Shown here: positions 50,101 through 57,909 of the stretch, piece after piece
Layout of the letters: every line of letters begins with the position of its first letter
Position numbering within the stretch: the first letter of the stretch is position 1
Notes under the pieces: generated by a model
Told to the model about the DNA's origin: nothing
The model's database searches: none
Seen by the model: only the letters and a program-made list of their open reading frames with translations
Position numbers and translations under genes: made by a program
Source: Parabacteroides timonensis
GTDB taxonomy: Bacteria; Bacteroidota; Bacteroidia; Bacteroidales; Tannerellaceae
Length of the DNA: 64,000 nucleotides
Direction: 5' to 3'
Assembly (NCBI RefSeq): GCF_900128505.1
Contig: NZ_LT669941.1
Coordinates: forward strand, 3,828,728 to 3,892,727

Positions 50101-51229
50101 AAACGCTGCTAGCCGTTTTATTATTCAGGCGACTCACAGAACTCTGGTCTGCCGAATAGTAATAGCCTCCGAACTGCGGCGATTCGTAACTCAGGAAATT
50201 GATACCGCCTCCCCATACACCTGTCCATACGTTTTTAAACGAATCCTGAAAGATACACCTCACACTCGAATTAGACAAACTATAACCGTCGTCCCCTTCG
50301 CGGATATAATGAAACCGGGATTGTTCGGGCAACTGGAACAGGCGTTGCGTCAAATCCATAACGGCAATTCCGCCAAACTCCATGGCAATCCATAACTTAT
50401 TCCCGTCGAGTTGCCGGATATCATAGACATAATGCATAAGGTTCTTATCCGAATTAAAAGGGATAAAGTTCTCCGACTCCGGGTTATACAAGGCTATGCC
50501 TCTGTTGGTTCCGACCCAGATATTATTATTCGAATCCTTGTAGACACACCGCACTTCATTACCCGGCAAGCTGTTCGAGTCGGCTGGATCGTGCATAAAG
50601 TTCTTTACCCTCTTCTCCCTAACGGAAAAGATACTGAAGCCATGGTGCACATGCCCGATATATAATTTCCCGTTTCCTCCGTCGACTACCGACCAGATGT
50701 TATCACTGACCAGCTCCGGTACGGTTTCTTTATTATAATGGGTGAAATGACCGGTTGCCTTATCCAGGTAATCGATACCTTTCCAATAAGTCGCAATCCA
50801 GAGATTACCGTCGGATGCAGCGGCGATATGGGTTACGTCGTCCGTAATAAGACTTTCCGGGATCGTATCGCTATGCCGGTAGATGGTAAAAGTATCATTC
50901 GCATAATCGTAGGCATTCAACCCGGTTCGCTGCGTTCCTATCCACAGGACAGAATCTTCCGGGTCGTCGAGCAGGTGGTTCAGTTCATTCCCCGTAATGC
51001 CGTACCCGTCTTCCGTCTCGTTTTTATAATAAGTGATGAAGCGTGTCCCGTCGAACTTATTCAGGCCTTCTTCCGTGGCAAACCACAAAAAGCCTTCTTT
51101 GTCCTGGGCTATACTGACCACATAGTTGTTGGATAATCCTTTTCCGATACCTAGTTGTCTGACTGCATAAGGTTGTGCCGACAAAAGGACAGGAAATAGT
51201 AGAAGATAAAGTAAAAATCGGATTCTCAT
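47186..51229 (-). CDS. Hybrid two-component system regulator (HTCS) of PUL3
   Basis: A 1347-residue one-protein two-component system. The signal peptide (LLYLLLFPVLLSAQ) is followed by two seven-blade propellers of Reg_prop repeats (~20-690; repeats such as DSNNNIWVGTNRGIALYNPE), a Y_Y_Y domain (~700-770), and a transmembrane helix (~785-805). The histidine kinase follows, with His843 in ITHELRTPLTLILGP and an ATPase domain with LDNLISNAIKYTDKG and TGIGLALVKNL. A receiver (Asp1141 in DIIVSDIMMPVMNG) and an AraC-type HTH (~1245-1345) complete it. The periplasmic sensor binds a glycan breakdown product and the AraC end activates the divergent PUL3 genes from 51444. Confidence 0.95.
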   Translation of the reverse strand: MRIRFLLYLLLFPVLLSAQPYAVRQLGIGKGLSNNYVVSIAQDKEGFLWFATEEGLNKFDGTRFITYYKNETEDGYGITGNELNHLLDDPEDSVLWIGTQRTGLNAYDYANDTFTIYRHSDTIPESLITDDVTHIAAASDGNLWIATYWKGIDYLDKATGHFTHYNKETVPELVSDNIWSVVDGGNGKLYIGHVHHGFSIFSVREKRVKNFMHDPADSNSLPGNEVRCVYKDSNNNIWVGTNRGIALYNPESENFIPFNSDKNLMHYVYDIRQLDGNKLWIAMEFGGIAVMDLTQRLFQLPEQSRFHYIREGDDGYSLSNSSVRCIFQDSFKNVWTGVWGGGINFLSYESPQFGGYYYSADQSSVSRLNNKTASSVCVDGQGKLWIGTDGGGINVFDKGTRVALYQEETNDTFGNSVLAALRDSEGNLWFGMFNSGVNYYDTKAKAFRRNILPEIAKEDVRAFYEDDSRMLWIGTSNGFYKVDLADKKIEGHYSFENNLIRSLLKDSRGRLWVGSFGGGLGVSDGDLQSFKAFSIENLFPSNTINAIYEDSRQNVWVGTGEGLVCFSPSSGWDYKVYRREEGLMNTHIRAITEDNMGNIWLSTNKGISCLLKDQAVFYNYDHWDDVPMGNFMSGSVAKDQNGEIYFGSINGLCHFNPALVLEKREAPAAVITEMKIFGPLGNTGSSEQEVPIDGQSKVKLSYMQNSFNITFNIRNYALVNQVEYAYMLKGLEDAWYTVTDPNNVTFRNIPPGDYRFLVKTRIRNQEWSEDITGLDICITPPLALTWWAKTFYVFLALLTLLLISYAYKRKVEMESLYNLEKKKHEQEQELNNERLRFYTNITHELRTPLTLILGPLEDLLKRNTLSSGDSQKISVIHQSAIRLLNLINQILEFRKTETQNKKLCVSRGNIAALIYEIGLKYKELNRKPGIEFHIELEKEDMPLFFDKEVITIVLDNLISNAIKYTDKGVITLSLYNVMRDGLAKTEIKVSDTGYGISAEALPHIFDRYYQEGSGHQASGTGIGLALVKNLVLLHEGDIRVESALNVGSIFYISLLTDNTYPHVLHTDSNEKEETKEEEIQEVLPEPSGSGKRILLVVEDNQDICDYIVDSFSDTFDVKTAENGEKGLEQAFHYIPDIIVSDIMMPVMNGMDMCKTLKEDLRTSHIPVVLLTAKDSLQDKEEGYLIGADSYLTKPFSATLLHSRIQNLLDTRKKLAERFSSTSGVGDKRAIIEESLNKLDNEFLEKINQLVEERMSSEKIDIGYLADKMCMSHSTLYRKMKALTGLSTNEYIRKVKMQYAERLLLEGKYNVSEVAFMVGFNSIVYFRQCFKEEFDVLPSEYLRRMKQE

Positions 51230-51252
51230 GGCATTCGTTTTCTATTCCAATT

Positions 51253-51260
51253 CAAACATA
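51253..51260 (-). promoter_or_regulatory. -7 promoter element of the HTCS gene
   Basis: TATGTTTG on the minus strand fits TAnnTTTG; the predicted start is about 17 bases before the ATG at 51229. No clear -33 element is visible. Confidence 0.5.
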
Positions 51261-51358
51261 CGAAGAAAATCCGTAATTAAGATACACAGATCGTTCATTG
51301 CAAGATTTGTGCCCTGTGATTGCACGATTTACCCATACTTATAGAAAATAAGATCACT

Positions 51359-51366
51359 TATCTTTG
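51359..51366 (+). promoter_or_regulatory. -7 promoter element of the PUL3 operon
   Basis: TATCTTTG matches TAnnTTTG. The predicted start near 51,373 leaves a ~70-base leader before the first PUL3 gene at 51444. The segment between this site and the HTCS promoter (51,261-51,340) is where the AraC-type end of the HTCS is expected to bind. Confidence 0.6.
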
Positions 51367-51443
51367 CATTAAGTTAAAAATGTAAACAATACATTTCTAA
51401 GAGTATAAAGTAATCAATTAGTTTAACTTTAAAAGCAATATTT

Positions 51444-52931
51444 ATGAAGACACATCTATTTAATGCCCTGTTACTTTGGGCATTTACATCGTTGGCTTTA
51501 TGGACAACAGGATGTAGCGACGACGACGGCTATCCTGACGTAGACGGACAGAGCCCCGCTCTGACCTTAACAAGTGACCATATTCAGACCGCAGCCGGAC
51601 GAAGCTTCACAATCAAGGGAACAGTCAGCGATAAAGATGGTATCGCCGCCATCAAGCTCGAATGTTCCGATCTCAATCTCAACAAGACGATCGATCTGAT
51701 CGAAATCTATGAGAAACCTCTCGAAACATACGACCTTAGTTATAGCTTTGCTATCCAGAAAGACGAGATCGGCGAACAGTTCACTGTCAAGGTTACTATT
51801 ATAGATGTAGGCGGACGGTCCGTATCACAGGATGTGTTGGTAACGATGGACGGCGACTTCGAGAACCCGACATTTACGGTATCTCCGGACGCGAGCGTCA
51901 CCGTACTTATCAAAGCAGAAACCAAATTCAACCTGCGTTTCTCCGTCAAGGACGACCGGGCGTTGGATTACGTAACGGTAGAAATCCCGGGTATCGACGG
52001 TTATTCTCCCCGCAAGTTGGAGGTTAATGGTGAAAAGACATTTGAATTCTCTGAGAAAATCGCATTACCAAGCATTATACAGGATTATAATGTAACGATC
52101 ACAGCTGCCGACAACGTTGGAAATACCTCTGTTATAAAAAGCCTTATTTCCGTATCCGAATTACAGGACTTCGAAAAGATGTACCTGGCCGACGTAGCAA
52201 CGGTTGAAGAACTGAACAGCGACGTATTCGGTGTACCTATGCGTATCGAACATACCGGCGCTTACGAATATAAAGCGAATTATTACAGCCAGAAGGCTAA
52301 CACCGAGATCTTCTTCCTGCCGCAAAAGAGCGACTTCGCCCCGATCTGCTTCGGCCTGGACCCGGAAGACAATAATAAACTGACCGACGACCCGGAAACA
52401 GCCAAACCGATCGTTCTGGAACAGGCGAACGTTTATTACGAAATCACATTCAATACGATGGAAGGCACTTATGCCGTACGTAGTTATTCCATTCAGGAAG
52501 CTATCGACCCGCTACCTCATGCACAAGGTTCGATGCTTCTCGACCAGTGGGGCGACGGCAGCACGCTTACCGAATTCTATATCGGTTATACCACCACCGG
52601 CCCATCCGCCGTACAACGCTTTGCACAGGATGCTACCAACCCGCACCTCTTCTACCTGGAAGATAACCTGGAACTAACCGGAGGCGAATCGATGAACTTC
52701 ATCATTCATAACTATCACTCCGACGGCTGGTGGAACTACTGCACATGGCGTACCGACAATTCGGCAGAACCCGAAACGTTCGATTACTATGGCAATGTAA
52801 AAAACCCGGCATGGACAATACCTAATACGACACAGGACAACTGGGCTAAACCGGCTGTAAATGTGACAGGTTCGTATAAGTTCTACTTCGATGCACATTT
52901 GGGAAGAGCTAAATTAGTCCGAGTAAATTAA
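51444..52931 (+). CDS. Surface glycan-binding lipoprotein, SusE/F-like (PUL3, first gene)
   Basis: A 495-residue lipoprotein (ALLLWAFTSLALWTTGCSDD, Cys about residue 24). The N-terminal two thirds look like tandem Ig-like or beta-sandwich domains (SFTIKGTVSDKDGIAAIKLE; TKFNLRFSVKDDRALDYVTV). The C-terminal part is aromatic-rich (NYHSDGWWNYCTWRTD), as in SusE/SusF starch-binding domains, and ends in a beta strand typical of these proteins (GSYKFYFDAHLGRAKLVRVN). It should hold glycan at the cell surface for the SusCD pair. Its place before susC is unusual; SusE/F-type genes normally follow susD. Confidence 0.78.
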   Translation: MKTHLFNALLLWAFTSLALWTTGCSDDDGYPDVDGQSPALTLTSDHIQTAAGRSFTIKGTVSDKDGIAAIKLECSDLNLNKTIDLIEIYEKPLETYDLSYSFAIQKDEIGEQFTVKVTIIDVGGRSVSQDVLVTMDGDFENPTFTVSPDASVTVLIKAETKFNLRFSVKDDRALDYVTVEIPGIDGYSPRKLEVNGEKTFEFSEKIALPSIIQDYNVTITAADNVGNTSVIKSLISVSELQDFEKMYLADVATVEELNSDVFGVPMRIEHTGAYEYKANYYSQKANTEIFFLPQKSDFAPICFGLDPEDNNKLTDDPETAKPIVLEQANVYYEITFNTMEGTYAVRSYSIQEAIDPLPHAQGSMLLDQWGDGSTLTEFYIGYTTTGPSAVQRFAQDATNPHLFYLEDNLELTGGESMNFIIHNYHSDGWWNYCTWRTDNSAEPETFDYYGNVKNPAWTIPNTTQDNWAKPAVNVTGSYKFYFDAHLGRAKLVRVN

Positions 52932-52951
52932 TCTATAATATTGAAACTGGT

Positions 52952-55900
52952 ATGAGAAAGCAATTATTAATAACATGTCTGTTACTGTTGGCATTATGTG
53001 GTTATGCACAGCAGATAACAGTTAAAGGAATAGTAACTTCCGCTACCGACAGCGAGCCGCTGATCGGAGCTACGATACAGATCAAAGGTGCCGGCAGCGG
53101 GACTATAACGGGCATCGACGGTGATTATACATTGGCAAATGTCAACCCCAATGCGATACTTATATTCTCTTCCATAGGTTATGAGACCCAGGAGGTCCGT
53201 ATCAATGGACAACCGACAGTCAATGTAGTCATGAAAGAAGCGAGCGAGTTGCTCGACGAAGTGGTAGTGATCGGTTATGGTGCCGTGAAAAGAAGTGACC
53301 TGACAAGTTCCATTTCTACCGTGAAAGGGGAACAGATCACGGAAATGACTACCGGTAATGCGATGGATGCCCTCCAGGGGAAAGTAAACGGCGTGCAGGT
53401 CACCAGTGGTGGTGGCCCGGGCACCCAGCCCAAGGTATTGATCCGCGGTGTGACGACAGTCAACGGTAGCGACCCGTTGTATGTAGTCGACGGTATGCCT
53501 GTCGGTACAAACATCAACTTCCTGAACAGCAACGACATCGAATCGATGGAGGTATTGAAGGACGCTTCTGCGGCTGCCATCTACGGTACCCGCGGTTCAA
53601 ACGGTGTTATCCTGATCACGACCAAGAAAGGGTCTGCCGGAAAAACACGCTTCAACTTCAGCACTTCAGTAGGTTTCCAGACTATCGCTAATCCGAATAT
53701 GGCTAAGGCTTCGGAATACGAACAGGTATTCAAAGCCCGTTATACCAACGACGGACGTACTCCGATATGGAACAGTAAAGACGGTATCACCGATGCCGAA
53801 GGTACCGATTGGTGGGATCAGGTCGTGAACAAGACTGCGCTCGTACAGAACTATTCATTCGGCCTTTCGGGAGGTAATGAAAAACTGGTCTATAACCTGA
53901 GTCTGGGATATTTCCGCAATAACTCCCAATATGATGTAGGTTACTGGGACAAGATCAATGCCCGCCTGAACACGGAATACACCTTCAACAAATACGTGAA
54001 AATGGGATTCGATATGGCCCCGCGCGTAGAATCGTGGGACGATACCCCCAACCAGTTCGGAGCAGCTATGTCGATGGACCCGACAACTGCTGTTTTCAAG
54101 CCGGAATCGGAATGGGTCGACAATATGTACAGTAACTACGCACGTTCCAACAACAACGAGACAGTAAACCCCGCCGGTGCAATCTCACGCCAGAATGCAC
54201 ATTCCCGCGAGTACGGATTCATCGTGAACCCTTACTTACAGATCACACCGATGAAAGGCCTGACTTTACGTACCCAGTTCGGTGCCAATGCACATATCCG
54301 CCGTTCGGACTCATTCACACCGAAGTACTATATCCATTCGCAGGAAAAATCTGATTTGAGCAATGTATCCCGCGAAATGCAGGAATGGCTCGACTGGAAC
54401 TGGACAAACACGGCTAACTATATGACTACCATCGCTCAGAAGCATAACCTGAATGCGATGGTCGGATTCACAGCTGAACGTTTTGCCGCCTACCAGATGA
54501 AAGCGGGTCGCGACGAAGTGCCTAATAACTCGGACAACCTACAGGAAGTAAATGCCGGTACGATCGTAAAAACAGCCGATGGTAAAACTTCCTACAATAC
54601 ACTGATCTCCTATCTGGGACGTCTTATGTATAACTACGACAGCCGTTATTACCTGACAGCATCCGTACGTGCCGACGGTTCTTCCAAGTTCCCCACAGGA
54701 AACAAATATGCCGTATTCCCCTCCGTGTCAGCCGCCTGGCGTGTGATCGGCGAAGAGTTTATGGCCGACCAGAAGATATTCAACAACCTGAAACTCCGCG
54801 GAGGCTGGGGTCGCGTAGGTAACCAGAATATTGACAACTCCGCTTATCTGACCCTGCTCAATGCAGCCGACTATGTATTCGGTTCGAATGCTGACCGTGT
54901 GAGCGGTACTTCCGTTTCCTCCGTAGGTAACAACACACTGAAATGGGAAACAGTAGAAGACTGGAACGTAGGTGTCGATATGTCTTTCCTCGATTCACGC
55001 CTGGACGCTACATTCGATATCTATCAGAAGAAATCGACAGACATGCTTTATAAGAAACAAAACATTTACGCTGTGGGATATCCCGACTGGAACAGCCAGG
55101 TGTGGATGAATATCGGTAGCATGAAGGCTAACGGTTGGGAATTGAGCCTCAACTGGCGCGATAAAGTAGGAGAGTTCTCATACAACGCAGGTATCAACTT
55201 ATCGTCTGTAAAAAATAAAGCAATCAAGTTCTCCGGTGACGGAGCCGTCCTTACCGGTGCTTTCAACCAGGATCAGATCATCCGCAATGAAGATGGCGGC
55301 GAAATCTCCCGCTTCTACGGTTATGTGGCAGACGGACTGTTCCAGAACTGGGATGAAGTATATGCCCACACCGACGAACACGGAACACTGATACAAGCAA
55401 ATGCACAGCCCGGCGATATCCGCTTCAAGGATATGAACCATGACGGTATACTGGATGAAAACGATAAGACCTGGATCGGTAACCCTTATCCCGACCTGTT
55501 GCTCGGATTCAATATCGGATTCAACTACAAGAACTTCGACTTTGCCGCCAACTTCTACGGAACATTCGGCAACGATATCTATAATACGACTAAAGGGTTG
55601 TATGCCGGAACCAGCGGCTCGAACGTATACGCCGGAACATTAGGCAAGGTTTGGAGCGGCGAAGGAACCAGCAACGATATCCCACGCTTGTCGGTAAACG
55701 ATACGAACCTGAACTACACACGTGTATCCAGTTTCTATGTGGAAGACGGTTCCTACATGCGTTGTAAACTGCTTCAATTAGGTTATACTATTCCGAAGCA
55801 CTTGTTGAAAGGTATGGACCTGCGCGTTTCATTCTCTGCTCAGAATCCGTTCACGATCACCGGTTATTCGGGTATGGACCCGGAACGTCCGCAGATCGGT

Positions 55901-55990
55901 AAAGACGGTAGCGTGATCGAGACCGGTATCGACAACATCGCTTACCCGAACCCACGCACATTCTTATTCGGTATTGACTTTAAATTTTAA
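52952..55990 (+). CDS. SusC/RagA TonB-linked outer-membrane transporter (PUL3)
   Basis: A 1012-residue protein with a short signal (KQLLITCLLLLALCGYAQQ). The carboxypeptidase D-like domain (~22-98; VKGIVTSATDSEPLIGATIQ) leads into the plug (LDEVVVIGYGAVKRSDLTSS) and a barrel ending in TFLFGIDFKF. There is no STN domain, consistent with control by the adjacent HTCS. It follows the glycan-binding lipoprotein by 20 bases and precedes susD by 12 bases, so these three are one transcript. Confidence 0.95.
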   Translation: MRKQLLITCLLLLALCGYAQQITVKGIVTSATDSEPLIGATIQIKGAGSGTITGIDGDYTLANVNPNAILIFSSIGYETQEVRINGQPTVNVVMKEASELLDEVVVIGYGAVKRSDLTSSISTVKGEQITEMTTGNAMDALQGKVNGVQVTSGGGPGTQPKVLIRGVTTVNGSDPLYVVDGMPVGTNINFLNSNDIESMEVLKDASAAAIYGTRGSNGVILITTKKGSAGKTRFNFSTSVGFQTIANPNMAKASEYEQVFKARYTNDGRTPIWNSKDGITDAEGTDWWDQVVNKTALVQNYSFGLSGGNEKLVYNLSLGYFRNNSQYDVGYWDKINARLNTEYTFNKYVKMGFDMAPRVESWDDTPNQFGAAMSMDPTTAVFKPESEWVDNMYSNYARSNNNETVNPAGAISRQNAHSREYGFIVNPYLQITPMKGLTLRTQFGANAHIRRSDSFTPKYYIHSQEKSDLSNVSREMQEWLDWNWTNTANYMTTIAQKHNLNAMVGFTAERFAAYQMKAGRDEVPNNSDNLQEVNAGTIVKTADGKTSYNTLISYLGRLMYNYDSRYYLTASVRADGSSKFPTGNKYAVFPSVSAAWRVIGEEFMADQKIFNNLKLRGGWGRVGNQNIDNSAYLTLLNAADYVFGSNADRVSGTSVSSVGNNTLKWETVEDWNVGVDMSFLDSRLDATFDIYQKKSTDMLYKKQNIYAVGYPDWNSQVWMNIGSMKANGWELSLNWRDKVGEFSYNAGINLSSVKNKAIKFSGDGAVLTGAFNQDQIIRNEDGGEISRFYGYVADGLFQNWDEVYAHTDEHGTLIQANAQPGDIRFKDMNHDGILDENDKTWIGNPYPDLLLGFNIGFNYKNFDFAANFYGTFGNDIYNTTKGLYAGTSGSNVYAGTLGKVWSGEGTSNDIPRLSVNDTNLNYTRVSSFYVEDGSYMRCKLLQLGYTIPKHLLKGMDLRVSFSAQNPFTITGYSGMDPERPQIGKDGSVIETGIDNIAYPNPRTFLFGIDFKF

Positions 55991-56002
55991 TCCTTTTAGA
56001 AC

Positions 56003-57664
56003 ATGAAAAAGATAATATATATAATCGCATTGATCACCTCGGTGACATTTGCCGGATGCTCCGATTTCCTGCAAGAAGATGTAAGGGGACAAGAGAACCT
56101 CGATACCTATTTCCAAACGGAGGAAGAAGCCGAATCATTCCTTACCGGTTGTTACAGTGCCCTGACTTATGGCGGCTGGTGGCAAATCAACAAACTATGG
56201 CTATTATCGGAAATGTGCAGTGACGACTGTTGGATGGGAAACACGGCACAAGACCAGGGTGACTATATCTCCGTGGCACATTATCAGGGTAACGGACAAT
56301 CGAACGAAGCGATCGCCAACTTCTGGCAATACCGCTACAAAGGTATTCTGCGTTGCAACATCGCCATCGAGAGAATCCCTGAAGCTTCTATCCTGGATAA
56401 AGAGAAACAAAGCAGACTAGTAGCTGAAGCCCGGTTCCTGCGTGCTTTCTATTACTTCGAACTGGTTAAGAACTTTGGAGACGTACCTCTGGTTACCGGT
56501 TTTGTCATGCCGGAAGAGGTAGAAGGTATTACCCGCAGCGAAGCAAGTACGATTTATAAGTTTATTGAAGACGACCTCGTGGCTGCTTCCGAAGTGTTGC
56601 CGCAACGTAGCGGATATGCCGATACCGAACTGGGACGTGCTACCCGTGGCGCTGCCCTGGGACTTTTGGGAAAGGTCTATTTGTATCAGGATAAGTGGCA
56701 GGAAGCCCGCGATGCTTTCAAAACGGTTATCGACGAAGGGGAATACGATCTGCTTGCCGACTTCGGCGATGTATGGTCGATAGATCACAACAACAGCAAA
56801 GAATCATTGTTTGAAGTACAGTTCATGTACAGTGAAACATACGCTTTGGGCGGCTCCCTGTCTGTTATTACCGGTATGCGTAACTCGAGTGACCCGGGTG
56901 ACGGTTGGGCATGGTGTCAACCGACAAGCGACCTCGAAAACGCTTATATCAAAGCAGGTGACGACGAACGCCTGAAATGGACGATCATCAAGACTGGTTG
57001 TACCGAAATAGCCGGAGAAGACAACTTCGACGTTTTCGCTGAGAACTCCAAGAAGATGGGTAGCTACGATACGTATATCAAAAAATACGGCTGGGATGAG
57101 AATTGCTGCATCGTCGATCCGGAGAAACATAAATCTGCCCGTATCAACCGGAAATTCTTTGTTCCTTATGCCAAACGTCCGGCTAACTACAATACGGACA
57201 AGGTTCCTTTGAACCACCGTATCTTACGCTATGCCGATGTATTATTGATGTATGCCGAAGCCTGCAACGAGCTTGGCGATGACGTAACGGCAAGAACAAG
57301 TCTCAACAAGGTTCGCAGCCGTGTTCATCTGCCGAATGTAACGGTCAGCGGCAACGATCTGCGTAAGGCCATACGTACGGAACGACGCCTGGAACTGGCA
57401 CTGGAAAACAACCGTTTATATGATATCCGCCGCTGGAACGACGACAACGGAAAGAAGGTGATCTGCAACCTGATGGGACAGAACGGTTCGTTCGTCCTGT
57501 ATAATACAGGATCAAATGCCGACATCTACGAATCGGAAAATCAGGGTGAACCCAGCAACAAAGGTATCTCATTCAATGAAACCCGCGATCTGCTGTTCCC
57601 GATCCCATTATATGAGATCACCATGTCCGGCGGTTCCATCACACAGAACCCGGGCTGGAATTAA
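56003..57664 (+). CDS. SusD/RagB surface glycan-binding lipoprotein (PUL3)
   Basis: A 553-residue lipoprotein; the signal MKKIIYIIALITSVTFAGC lipidates Cys19. The SusD scaffold is seen in VAEARFLRAFYYFELVKNFG and in RILRYADVLLMYAEACNELG; the C-terminal RagB domain ends with LLFPIPLYEITMSGGSITQN. It works as the lid of the upstream SusC. A ~245-base structured gap separates it from the enzyme genes. Confidence 0.94.
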   Translation: MKKIIYIIALITSVTFAGCSDFLQEDVRGQENLDTYFQTEEEAESFLTGCYSALTYGGWWQINKLWLLSEMCSDDCWMGNTAQDQGDYISVAHYQGNGQSNEAIANFWQYRYKGILRCNIAIERIPEASILDKEKQSRLVAEARFLRAFYYFELVKNFGDVPLVTGFVMPEEVEGITRSEASTIYKFIEDDLVAASEVLPQRSGYADTELGRATRGAALGLLGKVYLYQDKWQEARDAFKTVIDEGEYDLLADFGDVWSIDHNNSKESLFEVQFMYSETYALGGSLSVITGMRNSSDPGDGWAWCQPTSDLENAYIKAGDDERLKWTIIKTGCTEIAGEDNFDVFAENSKKMGSYDTYIKKYGWDENCCIVDPEKHKSARINRKFFVPYAKRPANYNTDKVPLNHRILRYADVLLMYAEACNELGDDVTARTSLNKVRSRVHLPNVTVSGNDLRKAIRTERRLELALENNRLYDIRRWNDDNGKKVICNLMGQNGSFVLYNTGSNADIYESENQGEPSNKGISFNETRDLLFPIPLYEITMSGGSITQNPGWN

Positions 57665-57909
57665 GTAACTCTTCCTCTCTCGAGAGGGGGCAAGGGGTGT
57701 GTTATTGCTTTGCCGTACGGCTTGCTTTAACACGCCCCTTATCCCCTAAAATATAGACCTGACTGTATCAGCAGTTCAGGACACTAATGTCAGACCCGAC
57801 AGCACAGTAGTGCTACCAACACCAGCACAGTAGTGTCATTGACACTGACTTAGTAGTGCTGGAAGTACCGGATAATATCAAACTTACATTTATTCTATAA
57901 ATATCAACC
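57665..57909. promoter_or_regulatory. Structured intergenic region between SusD and GH30 genes
   Basis: Three structures are visible. First, the dispersed repeat at 57674-57705 (palindrome CTCTCGAGAG then GGGGCAAGGGGTGTGTT). Second, a 19-bp imperfect stem formed by 57686-57704 and 57728-57746, with GCCGTACGGC in the loop. Third, a double stem at 57822-57862 (CCAGCAC/GTGCTGG outside, AGTGTCA/TGACACT inside), preceded by AGCACAGTAGTGCT at 57801-57814. No clear -7 promoter element is present, so this may be a read-through or processing region that lowers enzyme expression relative to SusCD. Confidence 0.65.
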
